Source: Russula earlei
Taxonomy: Eukaryota > Basidiomycota > Agaricomycetes > Russulales > Russulaceae
Length of the DNA: 64,000 bases
Assembly: GCA_025769875.1 (NCBI GenBank)
Contig: JAGFNK010000003.1
Span: 372,001-436,000, forward strand
Direction: 5' to 3'
This document shows positions 35,788-46,421 of this stretch, piece after piece. The position numbers and the translations under genes were made by a program. The stretch's first letter is position 1. Each line of letters opens with the position of its first letter. Under the pieces are notes generated by a model. The model searched no databases. It was not told the origin of the DNA and was given only the letters and a program-made list of their open reading frames with translations.

Positions 35788-37154
35788 CTATGACGGTCCC
35801 TTGGACTGATCGTTGACACTCCCCAACACTCCATCATACAATTCATCCCGCCACGTGCTGCCAACACCCGGCATGACATCGCTGAGAGCGATTTTGCGCT
35901 GTATCACGACTGGTGGTACAACACTAAACGCACGCAATCGCCTGCTCTCGACGAGCCATGCTAACGCCTGATCGATCGCTCGCGAGTAGGCAAATGGTGG
36001 ATAGCGCAGATGTGCGACTGATGCGACGAGCGCCGACCCGCGACAGCATGTACGCGTGCGTGCATTTGGGGGAACTGGCAGGGTGTAACGCTGTCGGTGT
36101 TGTACGACCGCTCGGTGCTCGCAACGAGACGTTGCGAAGGGGCGGAAGCCGTGACTCGTTCGACCAACAATGACCTGTGGCATCGTTGGTTGCTTTCCTG
36201 GCTTTGACGGCTCATTGACTTACCAAGGTATACAATATCCCAATCATTAGGCAACGCGTCGAAAAGGACTTCCAGCCTCCTAGTTACGTCCCGTTCGATA
36301 TCGACGTCATCCTCAAGTATTAACACGGCGTCGTCTTTACCATCCGCGATTTCACGAATCGTCTGAAAATGAGAGTACCAGCAGGCAACCTTTGCAGCTG
36401 TGAGACGTCTGTAGACGGGGAGGTTGGGAGAGAATGCGGCAAAAACATTATTTCTGGAGGTACAGGCAAGAGGTGCAGGATGGGATGACACTCCCCCTTC
36501 GGCGTACTGTGAGTGTGTGAAGGCATAGTATGGGTCTGCCATTTCGGCAGGAAGGAATGGGTCTGACGAGCTACGCGACGAAGGCAGAGTCCAGAGATCA
36601 GCACCTGAGGGTTTTAATGTCTCCTGGGAGCATATCGCGTCCTCTATATCACGAGGCCAGTCGAAAACAGCGTCGTTCGGCGCTTGCGCAGCGTCTAGCT
36701 TGGGACGACGACTCAATTGACTGCGAAGAACGTGTACCTGGCGCATTATAGTGGTCACGATGGATGCGTTCGCCTCGCAGGCATTCCTGTATGTCCAGTT
36801 CAGGTGAAGGGCGTCTTTCAAGCGGTCCATCTGGAAACGACGGTCAGTCCTTCTGGGAAGCGAGATAACGTAGATCTTCGAGGCAACATCGAGTAAATTT
36901 TCAGAAAAGGCGGGTGGATGCGATAGCCGCTGGCAGGAGGAACTTGAGTTTTGGAGGTTGGATTTCACCGAGTGAATGTCCACACGATCCCGAGCGGGTG
37001 GAAAACGTTCAGTCAAGATAGAGATGCGTGAGAGAGTGAAGGCAGTGACAACTAGTGTACCAGCAACAAGGAGGAGAATCCAGCCAAACAGTGACCGCCC
37101 CGAACAAACTAACTCGTGGCATCGAAGAGAAGGGCGAAGGAGCATTAGACTCAA
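35788..37154 (-). CDS. GT25-like glycosyltransferase, type II membrane protein
   Basis: This is a probable Golgi/ER glycosyltransferase of the LPS/procollagen galactosyltransferase family (GT25); acceptor unknown. The start at 37154 gives a short cytosolic stretch and one TM anchor (FGWILLLVAGTLVVTAFTL, about residues 23-42). A stem follows, then KIYVISLPRRTDRR (family signature), CWYSHFQTIREIADG and VLILEDDVDI with the metal-binding EDDVD. After an intron: CWSNES, KCTHAYMLSRVGARR, then LRYPPFAYSRAIDQALAWLV and AFSVVPPVVIQRK, ending at 35788. The last exon is broken by a +1 shift at about 36019 between GARR and the HLRYPP motif. It is 123 bp upstream of and in tandem with THR1. Confidence 0.82.
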
Positions 37155-37979
37155 GACTAGGAATCGCTGGATAGGTGGGTGTGCAGGATCGTTACTGTAT
37201 GGCCTTACCTAATGTCTTACAGACGTGGCCGTATGACATATGACATGACATTAACCCACACCTTTCTCTGGCATCGAGAACAGATATCCGTTTTATGTCA
37301 ATGCTTCCCTTGACATGCCCGAAGTTCCATAGTCCATCAACGGACTCGGAGGGGAAACTGGCAGTGGCAGGTGAAAGCATTCCACGCTCAATATCCTGAA
37401 CAATGGATCATGGGACTGCGAGGTGAAAGTCATGATAAGGGCAAAGGGCTATCAGGACAGTATTTCATCAACGGCTCGCGAGAGTTTCTAAGTTCAAATG
37501 CAACGAGTAGTACGTATGAAACCAGTGCGATCTAATGAGTGCAGTATTCATACGCTCTTGTATGACCTATCAGGAAAACCCGAACTGTGATTGGCATCCT
37601 AACATCGGGGTATCGGTATGATCATAAGTTATGAGGCGGATCTTGGCGGAGGGACTGAGGTGTCGTGAATGTACATCACAAACATCCCACGGGAGACTCG
37701 GTGGACGCGAACGTAGCGATCGACAAGACATCCAGGAGGGCGAAGGCCACGTTACAAGCCATCGCGTACATGTCACAGTCGGGGCGAATCGGGTGGTTAT
37801 GATCAGAGTAGCGGTACAGTATATCCTTGAGGGCGCGGAAAGGATTTGTGATTATGCACTCCGAAGGGAACGGGGAGAGGGCATGATGGCAGTTGAATGT
37901 CAGGTGTCATTCGTGGCGACTTTTCTCTCGGCTGTCACTGTATATGTATGCGTACGATGAGTACAATAATGAAGAGGAA
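37155..37979. other. Intergenic, no gene seen
   Basis: 825 bp between the GT25 start and the APC11 stop. It should hold the GT25 promoter. Short frames on both strands show no recognisable protein. Confidence 0.4.
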
Positions 37980-38325
37980 TCAATCAATCGTACCCCACTG
38001 TCTGCGGTCCATGGGACACTGCTGCTTGGAAGATTCGGTCGCTATCCATTTCAGCAGACAGTGCATATGAAAGACATGGCTACACTCTCCCCCATACTTG
38101 CAGAGTTAGAGGATTGTCAGCCACCACTGGTAAACCGTTTTGCATGAGGAGAGACCGACTTAATGGACAGTCATCCCCAGGCACCTTGCAAGTTGGACAA
38201 CATCCTTCGAAGGGAACACGGCAGATTCCACATAGGTCTTCTTCCGGGTCACCGTTCTCATCTGTTTTACCTGTGTCCCACTGCCACTGGGCAATGGCGT
38301 GCCACTGTTTGATGACGACCTTCAT
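37980..38325 (-). CDS. APC11: Anaphase-promoting complex RING-H2 subunit APC11
   Basis: This is the catalytic RING subunit of the APC/C ubiquitin ligase. The start at 38325 gives MKVVIKQWHAIAQWQWDTG, then CGICRVPFEGCCPTCKVPGDDCPL. An intron follows, with exon 2 carrying GECSHVFHMHCLLKW, SSKQQCPMDRRQWGTID-stop at 37980. The zinc ligands C-x2-C, C-x2-C, C-x-H-x2-H-x2-C and C-x-MDRR are present. With the natural acceptor (CAAG/TATGG) the conserved CPLIWGEC is out of frame, because a G run (plus-strand C5, 38089-38093) has one base too many. Using an AG inside the motif restores the frame but deletes IWGE, so I prefer a sequence error. Length (about 85 aa) is normal. Confidence 0.92.
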
Positions 38326-38865
38326 GGATGGTTCGAAAGACGCGTTTGTTTGTGATTGTGTACGCGACGGGTTTGCGGCTCGATCGGACCGAGTTTGGCT
38401 GTAGTCAAATGAATGTGCCAGCGTACAAGTTGGGGGGTGCCAGCGGGTTGCCAGCGATGTCGTGCGGTATGAACGAGACAAGGCAAGAAATCCGCGGTTG
38501 AGAATTTTGGTGAGAACATGTGCAACTGGTGACAAGGGACGAATGAAGTGTCTGGACATCGCATCCTTCTACAGCTGGTGGTCGAAGTTCTCGGCACGAT
38601 GGCGGGCATCTGCTTGATGTTTGCAAAATCGACCGCAGACATTTTAAAATGAATGAAACTGGCGAACGACAAGAAATTTTGATAATTTTTTCTAGGAGGT
38701 GGTTTAGAGACGCGTGTGCCTGCCCTAAAGCCCTAGCTGCCCCAATTGATCGGTTCCCTTTGCCGTCGTCCACCTCGAGCCTCTTGAGCTTGACTTAATC
38801 CTGTGCCTCATAACTCGCATTCGCATCACTACGCTCTCACGCAACTTTTCCAACAATCGATAAAA
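38326..38865. promoter_or_regulatory. Divergent region APC11 / GYF gene
   Basis: 540 bp between divergent starts, presumably containing both promoters. There is AT-rich DNA near 38640-38700 and no coding signal. Confidence 0.45.
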
Positions 38866-41800
38866 ATGACCACTACCACCATGCACTTTGGTCCCGAGTG
38901 GATGCGCCCCAAGCACCCGTTGCGCCCCCAAAATCCTCCTTCACCTCCTACCCCTCACGCGCCATCCGGCGCGTCATCTTACTCAGCACTCTTGACTCCT
39001 TCGCTCAATAGCGCGCAAGAGTCGTCGGACTCCGCGAATCCATTCCTCTATTCCAAGGACGACCTTATAAAAATTTATAAAGAGGGCGGTGGTAGGGGAG
39101 GACTTGGACTTGAGGTTGAGAGGTGGGAGGGCGTGGTTCGCGAAGTTGGATCCGAACCCGTCTCACTCAAAGAATGGACCGACGGGGAGAGAAAGGTGCA
39201 CCCACTTCTGCGCACACTTGCATTTACACTCAATACTTCACAAGCTTTTCGCCGGTTCGATTAATTCCGAGGTGCGTCGTCGTCAGTCAAGTGACTACCT
39301 ATCACCACTTGCAACGCAAACCGGAGAAAGGCAGAAGCTATCTCATGCCGGCTCTGGAATGGCAGCTCCTTTGAGAGAGAGATTCGGTGGCTTGATGAGA
39401 AAGAGGGATGGCGCAGGTGCGGCATCTCTTCTTCAGACCACCCAGCCCCGACTTAAACACGACAATTTAGACCAGCCAGCTCTAACCATTCCTCGAAAGC
39501 TCTCCTTATCCTCCACTCAAGGTCCTCACGGCTCTACGCGCGACTCGAGTTTACCGTCTCCGCGAGCACGAGGTCCTCATACGCCTAGCTTTGATGGTAT
39601 CTTGAATTCAGGGGAGACTTGGGTGTCTAGGAGACGGGCATCAGAGAGTGGCACTAGATTAAATTCTGCTACTATCCCTCGTGCGGATGGTGACGACGAG
39701 CCGCAATCCACGAGTAGATTGAAGATTGACGAAGAGGAGGAAGAGCAGCATCGTCAGTTAGGGACAACCGACATTCCTGATACACTGGGCCAAAATCCTT
39801 CTCAAAAATCGAGTTCCCCATCGGGGGTTTCACCTCCAAGGCCTGAACGATCTATCGTCGGTGACGCTGTCTCGTCTTCCACTAATGGCGCCGAGGATGC
39901 AAATAGCTCCACAATCCACAGCGCTACCAGCACTACCAATCCTGTTTTAGCGGAAAACCTTCCACTCGTCAATGCTGCGTCACAACCTGTCACCAACGCC
40001 GCCGGCATAGAGTGGTCTTATCTCGATCCCCAAGGAAATGTGCAAGGTGCAACCCAACCTTTTCCATTCGTCTGGCTCCTAACGAATTTCCCCTTTCAGG
40101 TCCTTTCCATGCAGAGCTCATGCAGAAGTGGTATGAAGAGGGTTACTTTTCCGTCGATCTCCTGATGCGGCGTGTCAACCTTGACGAAGTCTGGACTCCC
40201 GTCGGGGAGTTGGCTGAGCGAGCCGGGGGTGAAAGAATCTTCTTCTTCAATTTCGATTCCTCTGTCGTTCCCCCGGGGCTCACACGTTGTCATGAGCATT
40301 CGCACGATCCCGTTCAACACCAGCGAGAGACAAATGGGTACAATGCCCCGTATCAGCCAGTACCCACTCGGTCGATTCACCCGTCCACCTTGGATTCGTA
40401 CTTCGCTTCTTCATCACCTGCGTCCAACTCTCCTTCATCCTCATTCGGTGCTGGACGATTCGGAAACAATTCGCCTGATCCTGCTACATTTGGAGGGGGA
40501 CACATTGGGACGTCTATGTCTTCAGCAGATTTATCTATTGGCTCGCGTCCTGGAAACGTTGTCGATCCGGCATTTGTTGGCACTCGACGACTGGGCTACG
40601 CTGACATGCACTTCGAACAAGGTTTCAATGTCCGTGCAAGTCTTCCCAGTACTGGGTCTGCGAGAACACCATCCATTGACAGCTACAGTCTGAATCCTAC
40701 AATTCCTTCCCAACCCCCATGGGTCTCGTCGAATTCTGTCCATTCCGCCTCGCTGAGCATCCGCACCAACTCTTTCGATCATAAAGGCCCAAGCACATTC
40801 ATATCTAATCCTTCCACGGGCTTGGATCCTGCGTACTCCGGCGAGTCTTCTCTATCTAGAGGGATTGCAGCGCAGCAAGACCCCCTTGGGCAAACCTACC
40901 GAAACGTTAACCAGCGTGATCTCTCTCGGCTAGGGTCCAGGGACTTATATCAACTAGAGCATCGCGCGGGTTTGGGCATAGGAGGGTTTGATGGGACGCC
41001 GAGTGTCTCACCATTCGACTCTCCCGTGCAGCTTCAGCCATTCCCCCCGTCGTCTTCCCTGAACTTCACCTCCCCTGTATCCTCACAAGCCCCTACAACA
41101 TCTGCGATGTCCCCTATTGCCCCCATCCCCCCACCAATCCCTACAACTTTATCACCATCCCAACCAACATGGAACGATACGCCTGAGTCTGCACCTAAGC
41201 GTACAGGCCTGACACCCTTCGATAATGCGGCCTTTCCCACGTCACGGAATACTACTGTGATCCGCACTGTACCTCCGCCGTCAACGCAATCATGGGTTCC
41301 TGTGAAACAGCCGACTCCAAGCGAATCCTCGCAATCCCTGTGGGTTAATGCCTCTCAAGGGATAATTGATGACGGCTGGGGCCACATCCCAGGCCCACAT
41401 AGCTTGACCGTTAGTAATCTTACTCAGCATACCCAACAACAAGAATCTAGTGAGGTATTCTCCCGGGATGGTGCCACGGCAATGGACAGCCCTGTAGAGT
41501 CAGTCCCTGTACAGGAGACTTTGTCACCGCTGGTTCAGAGTTCCTCCATGTCCACCCCCCCAGAGCCTCCACAGCACCCTGCGAGGCCCAGTCGGAAGTT
41601 TTCCGTGCAGGCAAGTTCGGCTCAACCAACTACACCAACTAGATTAACTTCCGCCGCTACTCAGCCGGCGAAGGTACCCACACCGCCTCCATCCACTGTT
41701 ACAGCACCCATTAAACCTGTTTGGTTGACGGAGGACGATAAGAAGGGCACAGGAGGACCAACAAGTCTCCGGGAGATACAAGAGATGGAGGTCAAGAAGC

Positions 41801-42867
41801 AGGAGGTACGAAAGGCTGCTGATCGGGAGCGTGCACGTATTCCGGTAACTGCCTCCGCCTCAGCGTCTGAAGATGCACAGACTTTCACGGCATCATGGGG
41901 TCTCCCAACGTCTCAAGTTGGCGCGAAGACATCGGTTAAAGACACACCTGGGAATATCATACCTTCTGCGTCTGCCTCAACTTCCACATCTGCCATAATA
42001 TCGTCTTCGACCCAATCGCCTGCGCCTCCTGTCGCTGTCTGGACGAATACCCAAAAACCCAGTACCAAGAAGTCTATGCGGGATATTTTGGAGGAGGAAG
42101 AGAGGCGGAAGAAAGTGGCATTCAAGGAGTCCATTGCGACCTCAGCACCACGTCGTGCATATGCTGAAACGACTAACAGGGTAAGGAAATGCAGGTGAGA
42201 TGCGTGCTTACTCTGACTGCCTTGCATATCCAGGTAACTTCCACCGCTCCATCGGCCGGTGCAGTCTGGACCACTGTGGGCCCCAACGGAAAGGCAACCG
42301 CAGCCGTTGTCGCAGCGTCCGGACGTCCGACGGTAACTCCGTCTCCGTCTGTCGGGTCAGTAGCCTCGTCCAGAGGTACCGCCACCGCCACTGCACGCTC
42401 TACCGCGCCACCGGCAAAGGCAACCCCTGTCGGTCCCAAGTTCGATGACACACCAGTCGCGCCGTCGCCTGACTTCATGAAATGGCTGAATGACTCGTTG
42501 AAACAGCTCAACAGCAGCGTTAATTGTTTGTTTTCCCTCATCACTGAACGATGCAACGTGTTGATCATTATGCTGGCGGTTAGATGAAGAAATTGCATCC
42601 ATGTTGTTGTCATTCCCTCTGGATGGCGATGCTACGACGGTTGAAATTATCTCCGAGCTGATTTACGACAACAGCACGACGCTTGACGGCAGGCGCTTCG
42701 CCCAGGAGTTCATCACGAAGCGCCGGGCGGACGCAGCGTCCAAGAAGCCGTCTGGCCGCGCTCCTTCAATCGCCGATGTTGTCAAAGCACAGCCCAAGCC
42801 CTCGCAACAGTCCGAGTGGGGTGGATTCAAGGTTGTGAAGCCGAAGAAGAAAGGTGGCCGTTCATAG
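38866..42867 (+). CDS. GYF-domain protein (Smy2/Syh1-like)
   Basis: This is a large, mostly disordered adaptor. GYF domains bind Pro-rich ligands in mRNA decay, splicing and COPII factors. The start at 38866 gives MTTTTMHFGPEWMRPKHPL, then NPFLYSKDDLIKIYKEG. The GYF domain spans an intron (40047-40099): IEWSYLDPQGNVQ then GPFHAELMQKWYEEGYFSVDL with VWTPVGEL. About 650 Ser/Pro/Thr/Gln-rich residues follow, then a charged helix (SLREIQEMEVKKQEVRKAADRERAR), the MRDILEEEERRKK motif and, after two more introns, PDFMKWLNDSLKQLNSSVN, EEIASMLLSFPLD, RRFAQEFITKR and a basic end KPKKKGGRS at 42867. The C-terminal helical block is what fungal GYF proteins usually carry. The exon junction near 39190-39270 is less certain. 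Confidence 0.88.
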
Positions 42868-43671
42868 AATGCTTACCGTCACGTCATCAGGCGGCATTGG
42901 GACAATGGAGGTGTCTAGTTATTGTAATATGACTCGTAATGTATTTATTACTCTTTGCACTCACTCGCCGAGAGACATGTCGGGTAAAATGGCTCTTTAT
43001 GTCGGTCCTAGAGGCCAAATCAAGACCAGACCTGCTGGTAAAGCAAATTTGGGGCCATGAAATGATCCCTGTTCGAGCTGGACAGGAACCAGGGCCAGCG
43101 ACATGGAACGGAGTAATCTCTCTTCCGAGTCACTCCTGGACTTAAACAGAATAAAGTACACTCTATGTCTAGGATCAATAGAACCCCGAGCATCAGGAAA
43201 CTCCTGGGCGCTGTGCCTGCACCGATCGCGATGCTTGTATGCATCCGAGAATTGGCGCCTTCTTACCTTGGCATCCATCGTGTTACAAACTCGCTTCTGC
43301 GACGACTAGAACAGAAGCTTTGTTGGAGTCAAGTGGGAACAGGAAATAAACAAACTTGAAGCAGCAGGGCTTTGTGATTGACAATCCTGACAATCCTGTA
43401 CTCGAACCCTGATTCCGCGGTTCCTGGAAGAGTAGCAATAAGTACGCCTGAAAGAGCCACAGAGACAGATATCAAACGTGGAAGCGGGCGCTCACGAATA
43501 GTCGTAAGTCATTGAGAATGAAGGTCTCCGAAGTTCTCAGTGCCTACCACGGTCAGGGAAAGCTGATTTGTGATAATCACAAACTGAAGCTGGACTCCAT
43601 TGGACTCCATTACGCCATGAGCGCAAGTCCGGGAGTCCTCTCAGGGAAAACAAAAAACTAAAAAGATTCTA
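42868..43671. other. Intergenic between GYF gene and tRNA
   Basis: 804 bp of 3' flank. Short frames only, no recognisable protein. A small duplication ttggactccatt occurs near 43588-43612. Confidence 0.4.
43660..43664 (-). terminator. RNA polymerase III termination T-run
   Basis: Five T residues on the minus strand begin 8 nt after the tRNA-Lys 3' end, with a second run of six T a little further on. Confidence 0.7.
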
Positions 43672-43774
43672 GCCCACCGCGAGGGTCGAACTCGCAGCCT
43701 TCAGATCACACAACTGTGTGTATTCCACGCCTGCTGTAAGAGTCTGACGCTCTATCCGATTGAGCTAGGCGGGC
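43672..43774 (-). tRNA. tRNA-Lys (anticodon CUU) with 30-nt intron
   Basis: Read on the minus strand, a 7-bp acceptor stem (GCCCGCC / GGTGGGC) closes a cloverleaf with a D-arm (GCTC...GAGC), an anticodon stem TCAGA/TCTGA, loop CTCTTA-A giving anticodon CTT, and a T-arm GCGAG-TTCGACC-CTCGC. A 30-nt intron (43707-43736) sits one base 3' of the anticodon, the standard position for tRNA introns. Internal A and B boxes are present (GTTCGACCC). A pol III T-run follows at 43660-43664. Confidence 0.93.
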
Positions 43775-44139
43775 ATTATGCGCCACTCAGGATAAGCAAA
43801 TATGACCCATGAGATTCCCAGTACATCCGCCTCTTTACCTCACGCCTCAATACGTCTTTTTTTTTACCTCAAGACCTGTGCGGTAGCGCAGCGTGGACGG
43901 TACGTTTGACAGCTTGTCATTCTAAGTCCAGCACGGGTGCCAGAGGGTGGCTGTCAACTCTTCTCGGCTCTGCGCAGCAGCTGTGCGGGGTCCTGACCCA
44001 CGAGGTGGGGCTAACTTTAATGGTGAAAAAATTGTGGACATGACGGGCGCTCCCTCTTTCCCTTCCCTCATCCCTTCATCCCTTCTTTCTTTCTTGTCCT
44101 CCCCCCTTCTCCTTCATATCCTGACTATTCACGAACTAG
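43775..44139. promoter_or_regulatory. Upstream region of the GH72 gene
   Basis: 365 bp with a T8 run near 43860 and a long C/T-rich tract (44049-44115) immediately before the start codon, typical of highly expressed fungal promoters. No ORF. Confidence 0.5.
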
Positions 44140-46098
44140 ATGATGTTTTCTTTTTCTCGCGTGGTGACGGCCTTTACTCTAGCCCTTTCCCTGTCTTCCG
44201 GGGTATACGGCATTGGCCAGATCACGAGGGTTGGGCGCTATCTCTATAGCGCTGATGGAAGCCGCTGGTACATCAAGGGCGTTGCCTATCAAGAACAGGG
44301 TAAGTGTTAGCCTTGTGAGGACTCTGCGCAGAGCATGTAATGCCTTTTTACCAGGTGCCTCGGCTCCGAACCCCAATGCTCCCTTCAGCGAGCCGACGAC
44401 ATTCATCGACCCTCTTGCCAACGCAACTGCATGTCAGCGTGACTTGCCTTTCCTCCAGCAACTTGGAGTCAACACTATTCGTGTCTACAGCGTGGACGCG
44501 ACTCTGAATCACGACAGTTGCATGCAAGCACTCAGCGGTGCGGGTATCTATGTCATGTATGTTATTATGACCCGTTGCCTTTCGACTGTGGGAAGTTTGG
44601 TTGCTTATATGATCCTATAGCTTGGATTTAACCCTTCCCGTGAATGGCTCCATCGACCGGACTGCCCCCACGTGGACCACAAACCTGCTTGATTCTTACA
44701 TTGCAACAATCAACGTATTTCTCAAATATGACAACGTTTTGGCTTATAATATCGGGAACGAGATCGTTGTTAGCCCTAACGGGACGAACGCCGGGCCATT
44801 CATCAAGGCTGCGGCTCGTGATATAAAGGCATATCTGTCTGTTCACTTCTTCACATCCATAGCAACGACCCTGACACTACCTTTTGGTCTGTCTTAGAAA
44901 ATCCAAGTCGTCGACTGCACTTGTCGGCTACGCGGCCATCGATGGCGATGACACATGGATCGTTCCGCTTGCTAGCTACCTCGCTTGTGATCCCAGTGGG
45001 AGTAACTCTGGCAACACCGCCATCGATATTTATGGTCTCAACAACTAGTGGGTATCCAATCACAATTGGCAGAGTTGCCTTTCTAATTTAATTACAGTGA
45101 ATACTGCGGCAACTCGACCTTCGCAGCTTCCTACGCCATAAAGACCGGCGACTTTGCAGGCCTCAATATCGTTGGGTATTTCAGCGAGTTCGGATGCAAT
45201 AACCCATCTCCCCGCGTTTGGAACGATGTTTCTGCACTGTTCAGTCCCCAGGCTGCGCCAGTGTGGTCAGGTGGCGTTGCCTTTTCATACTTCCCTGCGC
45301 AGAGTGACCTCGGCCAATATGGGATTATCACACTTTCTGCCGACGGATCTACGGTCACCACAAGCACCGACTACAACAATCTGCAAATTGCGTATAGTAA
45401 TGTGAAATTCGTAGACGTTCCGCCACAAACCGGTGCCCCAGCTGCCACATATCCTGCCTGCCCTGCGGAAAACTCAACCCTCATCGCCTCAACCACCCTC
45501 CCCCCTACGCCTAATGATGCTGCCTGCCAATGTTTGGACTATAATCTTAGTTGCCGATTCAACCCTCAGACTTCGAACACAACTGCCATCGTAGGTGCTC
45601 TTATTGATTCGGCATGTGGTCTTCTTGGCACTTCCGGAGGGAACTGTAACGACCTTGCTGGTAATGGACAGACCGGGTCATATGGACTGATATCCGCCTG
45701 CGATCCTTGTAAGCCATTCTCTCTGCATGTGTCTGCCTCCCTCTGAAGGAATCATAACAGCCACGAAAGCCTCCTACGCAATGGCTTTGTATTATGAAGC
45801 AAACAAGCGCCAAGCTACTGCATGCAGTTTCGCCGGCAACGGCACTGAGAACACATCTGCTACAGCGTCCGCTGCAGTGGTTGCAAGTTCGTGCCTTGCA
45901 TCAGCTACTGGTACCTTCGTCCCGACCGCTCCGGCTACGGTGAACAATCCTGGGACGACTTCTACCAGCGGGAGCAGTAGCAGTAGCAGCAAGCCGGGAG
46001 CTGCAACAACTGTTCTTGTTAGCGATTCCCGGGCCCTTCTTGGGGTCTTCTTGATGGTCGCGGTTAGTGTTGCTGGTGGCTTCATGTCGTTAGCGTAA
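44140..46098 (+). CDS. GPI-anchored beta-1,3-glucanosyltransferase (GH72 + X8)
   Basis: This cell-wall enzyme of the Gas/Gel family elongates beta-1,3-glucan on the outer plasma membrane. The start at 44140 gives a signal peptide (MMFSFSRVVTAFTLALSLSSGVYG), then RYLYSADGSRWYIKGVAYQEQG. Spliced exons give DPLANATACQRDLPFLQQLGVNTIRVYS, the acid/base Glu in YNIGNEIV, and the nucleophile Glu in VGYFSEFGC. A C-terminal X8/CBM43 Cys module (PACPAENSTL, ACQCLDYNLSCRF, DSACGLLG, NCNDLAGNG) follows, then a Ser/Thr/Gly linker and a hydrophobic GPI signal ending GGFMSLA at 46098. About six introns. An intron near 45712-45760 removes a stop and joins SACDP to TKASYAMALYY. The +GH72/+X8 layout is the Gas1-type subfamily. 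Confidence 0.94.
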
Positions 46099-46421
46099 TA
46101 GCTGGCTGGAGGTTGTAACGAAACCGGGAGGATTGTTCCCGCACCCATTGACACTTATTAGTGAAGCACTACCTTCCTATGTCTCTTATTGGACACTATT
46201 GACATCCTTCAAGTACATTTCATCTATTATTTGTGTACCTTTTTCGAGGCGGACTTGGATTTGTTGTAGATTCGTGGCTTGTGTTGTCTGTCTATAATTA
46301 GTCAGGGGTGTGGAATGTGGCGTGTCTTAATCGGAGATTGAAATTGAGTTTGAATGAACAGGTTGGTGGCGACGTGAATTGAACACAATTTCTGAGGATC
46401 TTTTTTTACCATCTCTTTCCT
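46099..46421. other. Short tandem-gene intergenic region
   Basis: 323 bp between the GH72 stop and the RNA-binding protein start. AT-rich 3' flank with TTTT runs; no coding signal. Confidence 0.4.
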
